Shown here: positions 1 through 8,147 of the stretch, one piece after another
How the letters are laid out: each line of letters starts with the position of its first letter
Numbering within the stretch: position 1 is the stretch's first letter
NCBI GenBank assembly: GCA_902799015.1
Contig: CADBZI010000013.1
Coordinates: 36,611-100,610 of the forward strand
Length of the DNA: 64,000 bases
DNA from: an uncultured Lachnospiraceae bacterium
GTDB taxonomy: Bacteria > Bacillota > Clostridia > Lachnospirales > Lachnospiraceae
Reading direction: 5' to 3'
Notes under the pieces: model-generated
Told to the model about the DNA's origin: nothing
Databases searched by the model: none
Seen by the model: the letters and a program-made list of their open reading frames with translations, nothing else
Program-made: the position numbers and the translations under genes

Positions 1-1
1 T

Positions 2-421
2 GATGTGCTGGAGATCTCAGATGCCGAAGAGGACGATGCAAAGGTCACAGGACAGGTTGCCTGCGGCGGCATTCTGGTAGACGGCCTCGGCGTCGGCGAT
101 GTCGGGAATATCGTCCTGAAGGACCGGCAGCGCCTGGCGGAAGACGGTATCATCATCGTTGTTCTGGCGGTGGACGGAGCAGGACAGATTGTGTCCGGAC
201 CGGATATTGTCTCGAGAGGATTCGTCTATGTCCGCGAGTCGGAAGAGCTGATGGATGAGGCTGCCGAGGTTGTGGCCGGGGCGATCGAGGAAGCCACCGG
301 GAAGACAGGCAGTGACTGGGGACACATCAAGAACTCGATCCGGGATGATCTGGGCGACTTTTTATGGAGAAGAACCAAGAGAAAGCCGATGATTCTTCCG
401 ATCCTGATGGAAACAGAGTGA
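2..421 (+). CDS. rnj: Ribonuclease J, C-terminal part (5' end outside window)
   Basis: This is the last ~139 residues of a metallo-beta-lactamase/beta-CASP ribonuclease J, which matures and degrades RNA in the Gram-positive cytoplasm with 5'-3' exonuclease and endonuclease activity. The segment VSGPDIVSRGFVYVRESEE is a hallmark of the RNase J C-terminal dimerisation domain. The reading frame is open to the left edge, so the catalytic HxHxDH motifs are off-window. The stop at 419-421 is followed after 12 nt by the YlbF-family gene, which suggests one transcript. Identity is from recalled family sequence; whether it is the J1 or J2 paralogue cannot be decided from this fragment. Confidence 0.9.
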   Translation, partial: DVLEISDAEEDDAKVTGQVACGGILVDGLGVGDVGNIVLKDRQRLAEDGIIIVVLAVDGAGQIVSGPDIVSRGFVYVRESEELMDEAAEVVAGAIEEATGKTGSDWGHIKNSIRDDLGDFLWRRTKRKPMILPILMETE

Positions 422-433
422 GAGAATACCGAT

Positions 434-787
434 ATGGATACACAGATCAGACGCAGGCTGGACGAGCTGGTCAGGGCGATCAGATCCAGCGAGGAATACC
501 GGATTTTTGAGGAAGCCAAACGCTCCCTGAATGAAGAACCGGACAAGCGCAAGGCAGCGGATGCGTTCCGGCGCCGGAATTTTGCATTTCAGAATTCCGA
601 AGAAAGCATGTCCTCACAGGCGCAGGTGGATATGTATCATGAGCGGGAAAAGCTGCGGCGGGACCCTCTGATCGATGAGTATCTGCAGGCGGAACTGATC
701 ATGTGCCGCCTTCTGCGGCAGGTCGGGCTCGGCCTCATGGAATCCGTGGATCTGGATCTGGATGCCATGGAGGACCTGCTGTCCTGA
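434..787 (+). CDS. YlbF/YmcA family protein
   Basis: A 117-residue helical, highly charged protein of the YlbF/YmcA (RicA/RicF-like) family. In Bacillus, YlbF, YmcA and YaaT form a complex that directs RNase Y-dependent mRNA processing and influences competence and sporulation. The length matches the family's usual ~115-145 residues, and the Q-rich helix around residues 40-70 followed by a helical C-terminus is typical. It sits 12 nt behind an RNase J gene, which fits a role in RNA turnover. No YaaT partner is visible in this window. Which paralogue it represents is not resolved. Confidence 0.8.
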   Translation: MDTQIRRRLDELVRAIRSSEEYRIFEEAKRSLNEEPDKRKAADAFRRRNFAFQNSEESMSSQAQVDMYHEREKLRRDPLIDEYLQAELIMCRLLRQVGLGLMESVDLDLDAMEDLLS

Positions 788-912
788 GGCGGAGCTGTGA
801 CGGATGCGGGTGCCGGGTGTGAAACGACGCTCCGGCCAAAGTGGGCCGGCGGCAGACGGGAATCGGGTATCTGTCCGATTCAGGCGGCAGAACGGAAAGA
901 AAAGGAGAACAC

Positions 913-2241
913 ATGCATCATCAGGGGGATCTGCCCGAACTGCTGATTCCGGCTTCTTCTCTCGAAACGCTGAAGGTCGCCGTACATTATGGCGCGGACG
1001 CGGTCTACATCGGGGGAGAAGCATATTCCCTTCGGGCAAAGGCAATTAATTTCACGGAAGATGAGATGCGTCAGGGCGTATCCTGGGCGCATGCACATGG
1101 CGTGAAGGTATATGTGACCGTCAACATACTGGCACACAATGAGGATCTGGAGAAGGCGGACGAATACCTGTCCTTTCTCGGGCAGCTGAAACCGGATGCG
1201 CTCCTTGTGGCGGATCCGGGTCTTTTTTCCCTTGCCCGGCGAATCTGCCCGCAGATTCCGCTCCATATCTCCACCCAGGCAAACAATGTGAATTATGAAA
1301 CCTTTCTGTTCTGGCACCGCCTCGGGGCGCAGCGTGTCGTCTGCGGAAGGGAGCTGAGCCTGGCCGAGATCCGGAAGATCCGCTCCAATATCCCGGATGA
1401 GCTGGAGATTGAAGCGTTTGTACACGGCGCCATGTGCATCTCCTACTCCGGACGATGCCTGCTGTCCAATTTCTTTACGGGAAGAGACGCAAACCGCGGC
1501 GCCTGTACACACCCGTGCCGGTGGCAGTACCGCGTCCTGCAGTCCTCAGAGGCAAAGCAGGATCTTCAGAGCAGCAAAGGCAGCGCAGAAAAGCTGGCAT
1601 GGATCGAAGAGGAATCGCGGCCGGGAGAGTACCTTCCGGTTTATGAAAATGAACGCGGAACCTTTCTCTTCAACTCGAAGGATCTGTGCATGATCGAGCA
1701 TATCCCGGACATGATCGACGCCGGAATCGACAGCCTGAAGATCGAAGGACGCATGAAGAATGCGCTCTATGTGGCGACAACGGCGCGTACCTACCGGAAA
1801 GCACTGGATTGTCTGAAGCAGGGAAGAGAAGCCTATGAGGCGGGCATGAACTGGTACCGGGAACAGATCAAAGACTGCACCTTCCGGCCTTTTACCACCG
1901 GCTTCTTCTACGGAAAGCCAGGCGGGAGCGAGCAGATCTATGACAGCAATACCTACGAGAAGTCCAGCACCTATCTGGGCTGCGTTCAGGACATTGTGCA
2001 GATCGGCGGACACCGCTGCATTGAAGTGATTCAGAAGAACAAATTCTCTGTCGGGGAAACCGTCAACCTGATGCGGCCGGACGGAAGCGATGAGGAATTC
2101 ATCGTCGAAGAGATCTTCGATGAAAACGGCAGGCAGATCATGAGCGCGCCGCATCCGCAGCAGAAGCTCTATGTACGGACAGACGCGGACGCGGAACGGT
2201 ATGATGTGCTGAGACGGAAAGAGGCCGCTCCACAAGCATGA
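913..2241 (+). CDS. U32 family peptidase / TrhP-like tRNA hydroxylation protein
   Basis: A 442-residue U32-family protein. The N-terminus (PELLIPASSLETLKVAVHYG, then GADAVYIGG) and the C-G-R-L/ACTHPCRW cysteine region are typical. Enterobacterial and Bacillus homologues (TrhP/YegQ, YrrN/YrrO) make 5-hydroxyuridine at the tRNA wobble base using prephenate; others were named collagenases, so the peptidase label is historical. I chose ATG 913 because AAAGGAG lies 6 nt upstream (902-907); an in-frame extension back to 841 lacks a binding site. Only one copy is seen, although Firmicutes often carry two adjacent ones. A terminator-like hairpin overlaps the stop codon. Confidence 0.88.
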   Translation: MHHQGDLPELLIPASSLETLKVAVHYGADAVYIGGEAYSLRAKAINFTEDEMRQGVSWAHAHGVKVYVTVNILAHNEDLEKADEYLSFLGQLKPDALLVADPGLFSLARRICPQIPLHISTQANNVNYETFLFWHRLGAQRVVCGRELSLAEIRKIRSNIPDELEIEAFVHGAMCISYSGRCLLSNFFTGRDANRGACTHPCRWQYRVLQSSEAKQDLQSSKGSAEKLAWIEEESRPGEYLPVYENERGTFLFNSKDLCMIEHIPDMIDAGIDSLKIEGRMKNALYVATTARTYRKALDCLKQGREAYEAGMNWYREQIKDCTFRPFTTGFFYGKPGGSEQIYDSNTYEKSSTYLGCVQDIVQIGGHRCIEVIQKNKFSVGETVNLMRPDGSDEEFIVEEIFDENGRQIMSAPHPQQKLYVRTDADAERYDVLRRKEAAPQA

Positions 2242-2257
2242 CAGCGGCCGCTTTTGT
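2217..2257. terminator. Bidirectional terminator between U32 gene and Na/Pi gene
   Basis: GGCCGCT at the end of the U32 gene pairs with AGCGGCC about 15 nt later, and CTTTTGTTCCTTTT follows on the plus strand. Read on the minus strand, the same stem is preceded by AAAAG and followed by CTCTTT. The two flanking genes converge with only 21 nt between stops, so one hairpin plausibly ends both transcripts. The stem is only ~7 bp, so confidence is moderate. Confidence 0.5.
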
Positions 2258-2262
2258 TCCTT

Positions 2263-4080
2263 TTACTTTACGGCTTCATCCTCCATACTGATCGGCCGCT
2301 CCACATCCCGGATCACATCGTACTGTTCGATGAAGTCGTTGTACAGACGCTGATATTCCTCCTCGGTCAGCTCTCTTGCCTTCAGGGAGTGAACATGATA
2401 GTCGGGGTTCGCCTGGTAGGATCTTCTGACCTGGCCGGAGATGGCGACGCAGTGAGACGCGATCCGGTCAAAGCAGTTGAGCAGATCATTGAATCCGGCA
2501 CCCTGCCCTAAGGTGCATTCTCCGCGGCGCAGACGGCCGATGTGGCGTGCTTTGAGGATCTCGCACAGGCTTGTGATTCCTGCGGCATGCGGCTTGATGC
2601 TCATGGCTGTTTCCAGATCCGAGTCCAGGAAGGAGCGGATGGTATGGTTGACGATGTCGCGCTCCGCCTCGATCAGCGTATTCAGATCATGCATGGCGGC
2701 TTCGGAGAAGCTGATGCCATCCTCAAAAAGCTGCTGCGTAACGTACGCGATATTGGAAGCATAATCCCCGATCCGCTCGAGATCGCTGATGATTCTCAGG
2801 TCTTTTGTCAGTTCCCTGGTCTGCCGGGAATTCAGCTCACTCTTGGACAGCTCCATAAGATAGGCGCCGAGCTTTGACTCGTACTTATCGATCAGATCTT
2901 CTTTCCGCTGCACTTTGGAAAACTTTTTCTCGGTGAACTGGTGGATCAGGTTCAGGGAGCGGCCGACATTCTTCCGCACCTTTCCCGCCATTCCTTCGAT
3001 CACGCGGTTGCTCTGCGCCAGCGCAATCGTAGGAGAAGTGAGGAGACGTTCATCCAGAAGGTCAAAGTCCGCGTTATCCTGCATATCCTCCAGATCCTCC
3101 GCCGAATCACGGATCAGCCTGCATACCAGCTTTTCAATGGACCGGATAAACGGGAACAGCAGAACGCCCGCGACAATTCGTATGACAGAATTCCACAGGG
3201 CAATGGTGACGGGACCGACGATGCTGTTTACAAAGGAAAAATGCAGGAAGGAATTCAGCGCATAGAAGCCGCCTCCCCAGAGGATCATTCCGAAGACGTT
3301 GATGATCAGGTACACAAGCGCGCTTCGCTGGCCGTTTTTATTTGCCCCGATCGCGGAAAGAAGAACCGGGCAGGAGGCACCGACGCCGATACCCAGAATA
3401 ATCGGAAATGCGGTCGAGAAGGTGAGAACTCCTGTAACGGAAAGCGCCTGCAGGATACCGATGGAGGCGGATGCGCTCTGCAGAATGGCTGTCATGACGA
3501 TTCCCAGACCGATTCCGAGGAACGGATTGGAGAACATGGTAATCGCATCGATAAAGACTTTGCTTTCTCTCAGAGGAGAGACCGCTGCGCTCATCATCTG
3601 CATGCCGGTCATCAGGATGGCAAAACCGAGCAAAATGTCTCCGAGATGCTTTTTGACAGATCGCTTGGAAAGCATCTTGAACAGGGTACCCGCAATTGCC
3701 GCCGTCGCGGCGATCGTCGCGGAGGACAGAAGCTTCGTGATCCCGCCGGAGCCCTGTACATAGGACAGGCAGAGAATCCAGCCGGTGATGCTGGTACCGA
3801 TATTGGCACCCATGATAATGCCGATCGCCTGGAAGAGCGTGACCATACCGGAGTTGACGAAGCCGACTACCATCACGGTCGTAGCGGAAGAAGACTGAAT
3901 GACAGACGTCACGATCGTGCCGAGGAGCATCCCTTTTAACGGGGTGTTGGTGACCTTGTACAGAAACGATTCGAGCTTATCTCCTGCAACTCGTTTTAAG
4001 CCATCTCCCATCAGTGACATGCCATACAGAAACAATGCCACACCGCAAAGAAGATTCAGTACCATTACCACAGTATCCAT
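2263..4080 (-). CDS. Na/Pi cotransporter family protein with PhoU-like C-terminus
   Basis: A 605-residue NptA/YjbB-type transporter. The N-terminal ~320 residues hold two inverted membrane repeats with the signature QSSSATT near residue 60 and QSASAS near residue 200, which form the sodium and phosphate site in this family. The C-terminal ~220 residues are soluble and helical, like PhoU. The expected role is sodium-coupled phosphate movement across the cytoplasmic membrane. The start at 4080 has GGGAG 7 nt upstream on the minus strand. It is a single-gene unit convergent with the U32 gene and divergent from the KamA-like gene. No pho box is evident. Confidence 0.88.
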   Translation of the reverse strand: MDTVVMVLNLLCGVALFLYGMSLMGDGLKRVAGDKLESFLYKVTNTPLKGMLLGTIVTSVIQSSSATTVMVVGFVNSGMVTLFQAIGIIMGANIGTSITGWILCLSYVQGSGGITKLLSSATIAATAAIAGTLFKMLSKRSVKKHLGDILLGFAILMTGMQMMSAAVSPLRESKVFIDAITMFSNPFLGIGLGIVMTAILQSASASIGILQALSVTGVLTFSTAFPIILGIGVGASCPVLLSAIGANKNGQRSALVYLIINVFGMILWGGGFYALNSFLHFSFVNSIVGPVTIALWNSVIRIVAGVLLFPFIRSIEKLVCRLIRDSAEDLEDMQDNADFDLLDERLLTSPTIALAQSNRVIEGMAGKVRKNVGRSLNLIHQFTEKKFSKVQRKEDLIDKYESKLGAYLMELSKSELNSRQTRELTKDLRIISDLERIGDYASNIAYVTQQLFEDGISFSEAAMHDLNTLIEAERDIVNHTIRSFLDSDLETAMSIKPHAAGITSLCEILKARHIGRLRRGECTLGQGAGFNDLLNCFDRIASHCVAISGQVRRSYQANPDYHVHSLKARELTEEEYQRLYNDFIEQYDVIRDVERPISMEDEAVK

Positions 4081-4228
4081 ACAAAACTCCCGGAACGGAT
4101 CCTATTCAAATAAACGCAAATACCATCAAATTTTATCATTTCTTTCTGTGAATTACCAGATCTTCCGTAAGATTCGGACAGAGTTGCAACATATTTTGAT
4201 GGCAGCAGGAATGCTGGTCAGCCAGACC

Positions 4229-4258
4229 GTGACAAAACACGCTTTTCTGTGTTAAAAT
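4229..4258 (+). promoter_or_regulatory. Predicted sigma-A promoter for KamA-like gene
   Basis: GTGACA (4229-4234), an 18-bp spacer, then TAAAAT (4253-4258), 50 nt upstream of the start at 4308. Each hexamer departs from the sigma-A consensus at one position. The divergent Na/Pi gene begins at 4080. Confidence 0.5.
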
Positions 4259-4307
4259 ATTAAAGTAAACCGAACAATATGGAACATACAGAAAGGAGTA
4301 TATTTAA

Positions 4308-5405
4308 ATGAGCGTTTTGAACAGACTTCTTTCAGAGTGCATCAGAGACGTGAAGCAGCTGGCCGATTATCTGAATCTGAGTCCGGAAGAGATGACACAG
4401 ATCGGGGAGATCTCCGAACGGTATCCGTTCTGCGTCCCGCCCTACTATCTGGGGCTGATCGATCAGAAGGATCCGCTCGATCCGATTCGCAGAATCTGCA
4501 TACCCGGCATGCAGGAGCTGTCCGGAAGCGGCATGGAAGATACGAGCGGGGAGGCGGATAATACCGTGATCCGCGGCATGCAGCACAAGTACCGCCAGAC
4601 GGCACTGATCCTGACTACGAATCAGTGCTCGATGTACTGCAGATTCTGCTTCCGCAAGAGGATGGTGGGATACTCGGAGCATGAAACCGCGCAGCATGTT
4701 CAAAAGATGGCAGAGTATGTGACAGAGCATACGGAGATCAATAATGTTCTCCTGTCCGGCGGAGATGCGCTGGTGAATACGAATGAGAATATCAAAATGT
4801 ACCTGGAAGCGTTCTCGGCTGTCCCGACGCTGGACTTTATCCGGATCGGAACACGGACTCCGGTGGTACTTCCGATGCGGATCTATGAGGATGCGGAGCT
4901 TCTTTCCATTTTGAAGGAATATAATCAAAAGAAGCAGATCCTGATCGTGACCCACTTCAATCATCCCCATGAGATTACCGACCAGGCGAAGCGGGCCGTG
5001 GATGCGCTGATCGGCTGCGGCTGCGTCGTCCGGAATCAGACAGTCCTGCTGCGGGGAATCAATGACGCGCCTGAAACTCTGGCCCTCCTTCTGAATCAGC
5101 TGGTTTCCATCGGCGTGATTCCGTACTATGTCTTCCAGTGCCGGCCGGCGAGAGGAGCGCTGGATGAATTCCAGATTCCGCTGATGGAAGGCTCCAGGAT
5201 TGTGGAGGAAGCGAAGAAGCGCATGAACGGACAGGCGAAGAGCATCCATTACTGCATGTCGCATGTCACGGGCAAGATCGAGATCCTCGGCGTCATGGAG
5301 GATGGAAGGATGCTGTTCAAGTACCACCAGGCAAAGTACGAAAAGGACAGCTCCCGCATCTTCCTGGAGAAAATTGCTCCGGATCAATGCTGGCTGCCCC
5401 ATTGA
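4308..5405 (+). CDS. KamA family radical SAM aminomutase-like protein
   Basis: A 365-residue radical SAM protein of the lysine 2,3-aminomutase family. The cluster motif C-x3-C-x2-C is at C107, C111 and C114 (sequence CSMYCRFCFRKR), and LLSGGDALV follows at the usual distance. Members are PLP-dependent and move an amino group from C2 to C3 of lysine or glutamate, or, as EpmB, convert the lysine that modifies elongation factor P. It is shorter than clostridial KamA (~415 residues) and has no lysine-fermentation or efp/epmA neighbours, so the substrate is open. ATG 4308 has AGAAAGGAG 9 nt upstream. Confidence 0.82.
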   Translation: MSVLNRLLSECIRDVKQLADYLNLSPEEMTQIGEISERYPFCVPPYYLGLIDQKDPLDPIRRICIPGMQELSGSGMEDTSGEADNTVIRGMQHKYRQTALILTTNQCSMYCRFCFRKRMVGYSEHETAQHVQKMAEYVTEHTEINNVLLSGGDALVNTNENIKMYLEAFSAVPTLDFIRIGTRTPVVLPMRIYEDAELLSILKEYNQKKQILIVTHFNHPHEITDQAKRAVDALIGCGCVVRNQTVLLRGINDAPETLALLLNQLVSIGVIPYYVFQCRPARGALDEFQIPLMEGSRIVEEAKKRMNGQAKSIHYCMSHVTGKIEILGVMEDGRMLFKYHQAKYEKDSSRIFLEKIAPDQCWLPH

Positions 5406-5427
5406 CCATCTGGCTTATGCGCCGTGC

Positions 5428-7833
5428 TCAGGCTTTTTTCAATTGAACGATCGTGACACCGGCGTCGCCTTCTCCGTACTGTCCCAGTCGGAAGGAGGCG
5501 ACCCTTTTTTGCCTGCGCAGATAATCGTGAACGCCCTTCCTGAGCGCTCCGGTTCCTTTTCCGTGAACGATCCGGACGGTCTCCAGATGCGCCATGCAGG
5601 CATCATCCAGATATTTTTCCAGAGCGGACACTGCTTCATCCACAGTCATTCCAAGCAGGTTAATCTCGGTGGAGACGGAGGCGGACTTGGCCATGCTGAC
5701 CCGGCCGGCGCCGGACCGCTGCAGGCCGGGCGCGCGGATCGTTACCTCATCCACGAGCTCCAGATCCTTCACATTTACCTGCGTATTCAGGATCCCCATG
5801 CGCACCTTCAGATTGCCCTTCTGGTCAGGCAGGGAAGTGACAACGCCCTTCAGGTTCATGGACTTTACAAAGACAGAGTCGCCGGCCCTCAGCTTTTTCG
5901 GATCTAAGGTGCGGCGCTTTTCCTCCAGCGGGGAAGCGCCGGCTGCCTTTGCGGCAGACTGCCTGTCCATCGCGTTCATCCTTTCGCGCAGCCGCGTTCT
6001 TTCCCGCTCCATCTCGCGGGCTTTGTTCGCATCCCCGCCATACCGGTTATAATTGCGGATGGTCTCGTCCGCGTACGCCTTTGTTTCCCGCAGGATCTGA
6101 GCGGCTTGCTCGCGTGCATCTGAGAGAATCTTCTCCCGGGATTCTTCCAGTGCCCGGGTCCGTTTCTCATAGGAGGCACGCAGCGCGGCAGCTTCGTCCC
6201 GGTCCCGGTGCATCTTCTTTTCAGCCTCTTCCATGGACACTCTGCGGTCTTCCAGATCGGAGATGACATCTTCAAAGTCTTCCTCAGCCTGGGAAAGATG
6301 CGCCCTGGCGCTTTCGATCACCTCATCCGCAAGCCCCAGCTTTTTGGAGATCGCAAATGCATTTGACTTGCCGGGGACACCGATCAGCAGCCGGTAGGTG
6401 GGACGCAGTGAGGCCACATCGAATTCACAGCAGCCATTCTCCACGCCTGGCGTGGACAGCGCATAGATCTTCAGCTCGGAATAGTGCGTGGTTGCAATCG
6501 TGCGGATCCCCCGCTCATGAAGAGAGGAAAGGATCGCGATCGCGAGCGCCGCGCCTTCGTCCGGATCGGTCCCGGCCCCCAGCTCGTCAAACAGAACCAG
6601 GGAATTCTCATCTGCCTGATTCCAGAAGGAGACGATATTCGTCATATGACTGGAAAAGGTACTCAGGCTCTGCTCAATGGACTGCTCGTCTCCGATGTCC
6701 GCGAAAACCTCGGTAAACAGGCCAAGACGGCTGTGCTCGGCAGCCGGAATATGGAGTCCTGCCTGCCCCATGAGCGTCAGAAGCCCGACGGTCTTCAGGC
6801 TGACCGTCTTTCCGCCTGTGTTCGGCCCGGAGATTACCAGCAGGTCATACCCGTCTCCCAGACGGATATCCACCGGGACGACAGCCTTCTTATCAATCAA
6901 GGGATGACGGGCTTTGTGAAGATCGATGATACCATCCTGATTGAAGTCGGGACGGGCTGCGGTCATCTTCTTTGCCAGCTGAGCTCTTGCGAAGATAAAG
7001 TCGAGCGCAATCAGGATCTTTGTATTGGAAACCAGAACCTCCACAGATTCCGCAGCCATCTCGCTCAGTGCCGCGAGAATCTTCTGAATCTCTGATTTTT
7101 CATCCGCTTCCAGCTGCCGGATCTCATTGTTCAGCCTGACGATTGCCATCGGCTCGATAAAGAGCGTAGAGCCGGTAGAGGACTGATCATGGATCATGCC
7201 TGCAACCTGTGACCGGTGTTCTGCCTTAACAGGAATGCAATAGCGGCCGTCCCTCTGCGTAATCAGAGCATCCTGAAGATACTGTCTGGCAGAACCGTTC
7301 ACGATTTCATTCAGCTGCGTGTGGACGCGATCCTGCGTCAGAACAATCTGACGGCGGATCCTTTTGAGCGCAGGAGAAGCATCATCCGCGATTTCTTCCT
7401 CGGACAGAATGCACCGGCGAATCTCCCTGGAGAGAGAGGGCACCGGGTCGAGCGCGCGGAAAAACGCGCTGAGGCTGTCGTCTTCCACCTCGGGGGCGCT
7501 GCCTTCCTCCACACTTTCATATCTGCGGGCTTTGGAGGCCAGCTCCAGAAGCCTTCCGATCCCCAAAAGCTCTGAGGTCTGGAGTACACTGCCGATCTCC
7601 AGACGGCGGTAATCCGCACGCAGGTCACGCAGCCCGGAAAATGAGAGGCTGCCCTTGGCCAGGATCCTCCGCAGCGCATCGGCGGTTTCCCTCTGGCGGG
7701 CAAGGACTTCTCCTAAGTCAGAGGAAGGAAGAAGCTCCGCGCACAGCCTTTTTCCGGGCGCGGATGTCGCACATTCCGTCAGCTGCGAGAGAATCTTCGG
7801 GTATTCAAGAATCCGGATGGCTTTTTCATTCAT
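5428..7833 (-). CDS. mutS2: Endonuclease MutS2
   Basis: An 801-residue MutS2. It has the MutS core and clamp region, a Walker A motif in ISGPNTGGKTVSLKT, a Walker B in VLFDELGAGTDPDEG, a long charged coiled coil, a KOW-like segment, and a C-terminal Smr nuclease domain (LLGMTVDEA and HGKGTGALR). The family suppresses recombination and, in Bacillus, rescues collided ribosomes by splitting them. I place the start at ATG 7833 because GGAG lies 6 nt upstream; in-frame starts up to 7872 have no binding site. The Smr motif reads LLG where DLRG/DLHG is commoner, a frequent MutS2 variation. Its 3' end meets the KamA-like gene with a 22-nt gap. Confidence 0.95.
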   Translation of the reverse strand: MNEKAIRILEYPKILSQLTECATSAPGKRLCAELLPSSDLGEVLARQRETADALRRILAKGSLSFSGLRDLRADYRRLEIGSVLQTSELLGIGRLLELASKARRYESVEEGSAPEVEDDSLSAFFRALDPVPSLSREIRRCILSEEEIADDASPALKRIRRQIVLTQDRVHTQLNEIVNGSARQYLQDALITQRDGRYCIPVKAEHRSQVAGMIHDQSSTGSTLFIEPMAIVRLNNEIRQLEADEKSEIQKILAALSEMAAESVEVLVSNTKILIALDFIFARAQLAKKMTAARPDFNQDGIIDLHKARHPLIDKKAVVPVDIRLGDGYDLLVISGPNTGGKTVSLKTVGLLTLMGQAGLHIPAAEHSRLGLFTEVFADIGDEQSIEQSLSTFSSHMTNIVSFWNQADENSLVLFDELGAGTDPDEGAALAIAILSSLHERGIRTIATTHYSELKIYALSTPGVENGCCEFDVASLRPTYRLLIGVPGKSNAFAISKKLGLADEVIESARAHLSQAEEDFEDVISDLEDRRVSMEEAEKKMHRDRDEAAALRASYEKRTRALEESREKILSDAREQAAQILRETKAYADETIRNYNRYGGDANKAREMERERTRLRERMNAMDRQSAAKAAGASPLEEKRRTLDPKKLRAGDSVFVKSMNLKGVVTSLPDQKGNLKVRMGILNTQVNVKDLELVDEVTIRAPGLQRSGAGRVSMAKSASVSTEINLLGMTVDEAVSALEKYLDDACMAHLETVRIVHGKGTGALRKGVHDYLRRQKRVASFRLGQYGEGDAGVTIVQLKKA

Positions 7834-8031
7834 GGGAATCTCCATTTCGCGCCCTGGCAGACTGGAAGGCAATTTGAAAGGATTCCGGTCAAACCAGGCA
7901 TCTGCAGGATTCCGGGCTGTCAGCAGATCAACCTGCGAACCTGCCCGGCGTCAGGGCTTTTGCCCTTTCCATCCTATTTTACAGGAACAAAGATTCTCCC
8001 GCAACATTGGCAAAAAGAGTTGATTTTCCAC

Positions 8032-8121
8032 TTGCCTTTTTGCGCGGGCAGGCATAATATGAAAAGCGTGCGGGCACCATATGTTGTGCCGGAATCGCAT
8101 AACAGAGTCCAAATATTGATC
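8032..8121 (+). promoter_or_regulatory. nrdD promoter region with tandem NrdR boxes
   Basis: The 314-bp gap between mutS2 and nrdD contains two 16-bp sites resembling the NrdR consensus (acaCwAtATaTwGtgt). Box 1 is GCACCATATGTTGTGC (8074-8089). Box 2 is AGTCCAAATATTGATC (8106-8121). They are offset by 32 bp, about three helical turns, which is the usual NrdR spacing. A possible -10 CATAAT lies at 8053-8058 with TTGCCT 15 bp upstream (8032-8037), so both boxes would sit at or just downstream of the start of transcription, as expected for repression. The promoter hexamers are less certain than the boxes. The remainder of the gap, 7834-8031, shows nothing else I recognise. Confidence 0.6.
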
Positions 8122-8147
8122 CAGACAAGTTACGGGGGAAGTACTCA

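Noticed and set aside
841..912. Extended start of the U32 gene at 841
   Set aside because: No binding site precedes it and the family begins near the PELLIPA segment just after ATG 913.
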